Shown one piece after another: positions 6,377 through 6,454 of a stretch of 6,454 nt of DNA; within the stretch, counting starts at the first letter, position 1; each line of letters begins with the position of its first letter. Position numbers and translations under genes: made by a program. Origin of the DNA: Gemmataceae bacterium (GTDB lineage Bacteria; Planctomycetota; Planctomycetia; Gemmatales; Gemmataceae); contig CANLGS010000256.1 of NCBI GenBank assembly GCA_947490035.1, positions 1 through 6,454 on the forward strand, in the 5' to 3' direction. A model generated the notes under the pieces. The model did no database searches, was not told the DNA's origin, and was given only the letters and a program-made list of their open reading frames with translations.

Positions 6377-6454
6377 ACGGCTCGTGAATTCCGCTGCTTT
6401 TCCAGCGAAAAGTTCCGTTCCCCCGGCGAACTGATTCCAGAACGGGGATGAACC
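6377..6454. other. Window end, no supported feature
   Basis: Only the upstream continuation of the doubtful minus-strand frame passes through here. I find no RNA gene, promoter or repeat that I can support. Confidence 0.4.

Overview
The window reads as chromosomal DNA from a high-GC planctomycete, most likely of the Gemmata type. Three things point there: a DUF1559 protein with a prepilin-like N-terminus and a C-terminal H-X9-DG motif, a family greatly expanded in Planctomycetes; a zinc-ribbon/GYF_2 (DUF4339) membrane protein; and strong G/C preference at third codon positions. I see no rRNA, tRNA, CRISPR array, transposase or phage gene, and no convincing new multi-gene system. The assignment to an organism is inference from gene families.

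Layout from left to right: (1) 44-376 (+) a ClpS adaptor for the Clp protease. (2) 377-570 a convergent intergenic spacer almost filled by a very long hairpin, two perfect 57-bp inverted arms (393-449 and 500-556). A second 8-bp hairpin follows, running into the stop codon of the next gene. (3) 571-2754 (-) an exported S9-family serine peptidase with its own ribosome binding site. (4) 2848-2882 a clear intrinsic terminator for the gene behind it. (5) 2901-3857 (-) a DUF1559 type II pseudopilin-like protein. (6) 3858-4060 a divergent intergenic region. (7) 4061-5428 (+) an ABC-2/NatB-like permease. (8) 5438-6105 (-) a zinc-ribbon + GYF_2 + two-TM protein whose two halves lie in different frames, joined at a run of six C. 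(9) 6106-6454 a stretch with only two doubtful short reading frames on the minus strand.

The genes do not form one pathway or operon. clpS and the peptidase converge, the peptidase and the DUF1559 gene point the same way but are separated by a terminator, the DUF1559 gene and the permease diverge, and the permease and the GYF_2 gene converge with a 9-base gap. Both clpS and the peptidase belong to protein turnover, but in different compartments (cytosolic N-degron delivery versus exported peptide hydrolysis), so I do not read them as a functional pair.

The two observations most worth following are the 57-bp inverted repeat and the C6 frameshift in the GYF_2 gene.
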